From positions 1-14,546 of the forward strand of contig JBFGIA010000059.1 in the NCBI GenBank assembly GCA_041577935.1: DNA of 14,546 nucleotides, in the 5' to 3' direction. This DNA comes from CAMYLR01 sp041577935. GTDB lineage: Bacteria; Gemmatimonadota; Gemmatimonadetes; JACCXV01; JAHWKZ01. Position 1 is the first letter of the stretch. Each line of letters starts with the position of its first letter. Of this stretch, positions 14,032 to 14,546 are shown in pieces. The notes under the pieces are model-generated. The model saw only the letters and a list, made by a program, of their open reading frames with translations. It had not been told where the DNA came from and ran no database searches. A program made the translations under genes and the position numbers.

Positions 14032-14546
14032 TTACCTGATCGCCGCGCCGTGGCTCGGCGGGCAGTCGTCCTGACTGGCCGCCTCTGCGTCGGCGATGAG
14101 CTGTTTCAGGTTGGTCGGGATCGGATGGGCCTTCATAAGCTTGGCCATATACACCAAGTTGTGCGCCATGTAACGGGCCGTCTTGTTGGTGTACATGTGC
14201 TTGTCGCCACCGGCTTCGATGTAACTCGGTCCTGGGCCGGCGTCACCGACCCAGTAACAATCCGAGTTTGGCGGTACGATGCATCCCATGTGCGAAAGGT
14301 TGAACAGGGTGTTTGCTGCGGCGTCGTGAGCCCCGTCCTCGTTTCCGGTCACCACCACACCGGCGATCTTGTTGTACAGCGGGAACTGGCCGGTCTCCGG
14401 GTCCCCCTCGTCGTAGGTGCCGTCGAGCCGCTCGATCACGAGCTGAGCGACCGCCGACCGAACACCAAACCAGATCGGTGTGCCGATGATGACGATGTCG
14501 GCCGCACGGAGCTTGGCCAGAATCGCCGGCCATTCATCGCCGTCGC
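14032..14546 (-). CDS. flavodoxin-family NADPH-dependent FMN reductase, N-terminus cut by window edge
   Basis: The last 170 or so residues of a cytoplasmic flavoprotein are present; the beginning lies beyond the right edge. Visible blocks are DGDEWPAILAKLRAADIVII, GTPIWFGVRSAVAQLVIERL (the flavodoxin-like PxW loop that packs on FMN), KIAGVVVTGNEDGAH (family-typical GNEDGAH), and MGCIVPPNSDCYWVGDAGPG. The tail KTARYMAHNLVYMAKLM is the usual last helix. The protein probably reduces quinones, nitro compounds or other acceptors with FMN; the substrate is unknown. The frame ends in TAA at 14032-14034, 32 bases before the preferred start of the LVIVD protein on the same strand, suggesting cotranscription. 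The C-terminal extension after the last helix has one Cys in DDCPPSHG. Confidence 0.87.
   Translation of the reverse strand, partial: DGDEWPAILAKLRAADIVIIGTPIWFGVRSAVAQLVIERLDGTYDEGDPETGQFPLYNKIAGVVVTGNEDGAHDAAANTLFNLSHMGCIVPPNSDCYWVGDAGPGPSYIEAGGDKHMYTNKTARYMAHNLVYMAKLMKAHPIPTNLKQLIADAEAASQDDCPPSHGAAIR

Overview
The window is gene-dense, GC-rich (well over half G+C by eye, not computed) bacterial chromosome. I see ten complete protein genes, two genes cut by the window edges and one decayed gene. There are no RNA genes, insertion sequences or CRISPR arrays. Several features fit a Gram-negative heterotroph: a TonB-dependent receptor remnant, secreted proteins with Sec signal peptides, and an Ig-like plus LVIVD-propeller secreted protein. 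That propeller architecture, together with an SLC12-type transporter and a TlcC/Npt-type nucleotide carrier, reminds me of marine or soil Gemmatimonadota and similar phyla. That placement is inference; no marker gene is present to settle it.

Layout, left end (1-1710): a secreted esterase (minus, C-terminus off the window), a frameshifted C-terminal remnant of a TonB-dependent receptor on the plus strand, and an EamA-type drug/metabolite exporter (minus). Middle (1768-5982): an ATP/ADP-translocase-family nucleotide transporter (plus) converges on an SLC12-like cation-chloride cotransporter (minus), which diverges from an orphan thioredoxin-type arsenate reductase (plus). Next (5951-8900): an ICMT/PEMT-like membrane methyltransferase (minus) that overlaps arsC tail to tail, a secreted protein of unknown function (plus) with a structured leader, and NADP-glutamate dehydrogenase gdhA (plus) behind a G-run/C-run repeat region.

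Right end (8906-14546): four tightly packed minus-strand genes, read right to left. They are a flavodoxin-family FMN reductase (N-terminus off the window), a secreted protein with Ig-like domains and an LVIVD beta-propeller, a CaCA-type Ca2+/cation antiporter, and a CPA2 K+/H+ antiporter with a C-terminal RCK/TrkA module. Gaps of about 20-32 bases suggest one transcript.

The theme is transport: five separate transporter genes lie in about 12 kb (EamA, nucleotide carrier, SLC12, CaCA, CPA2). The less ordinary signals are the decayed receptor next to the esterase, the LVIVD protein (a histidine at the same position in four successive blades plus one CxxC) in an operon with two ion antiporters and a flavoprotein, and two structured non-coding stretches at 6557-6598 and 7450-7488. 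I found nothing that amounts to a clear new defence or mobile system.
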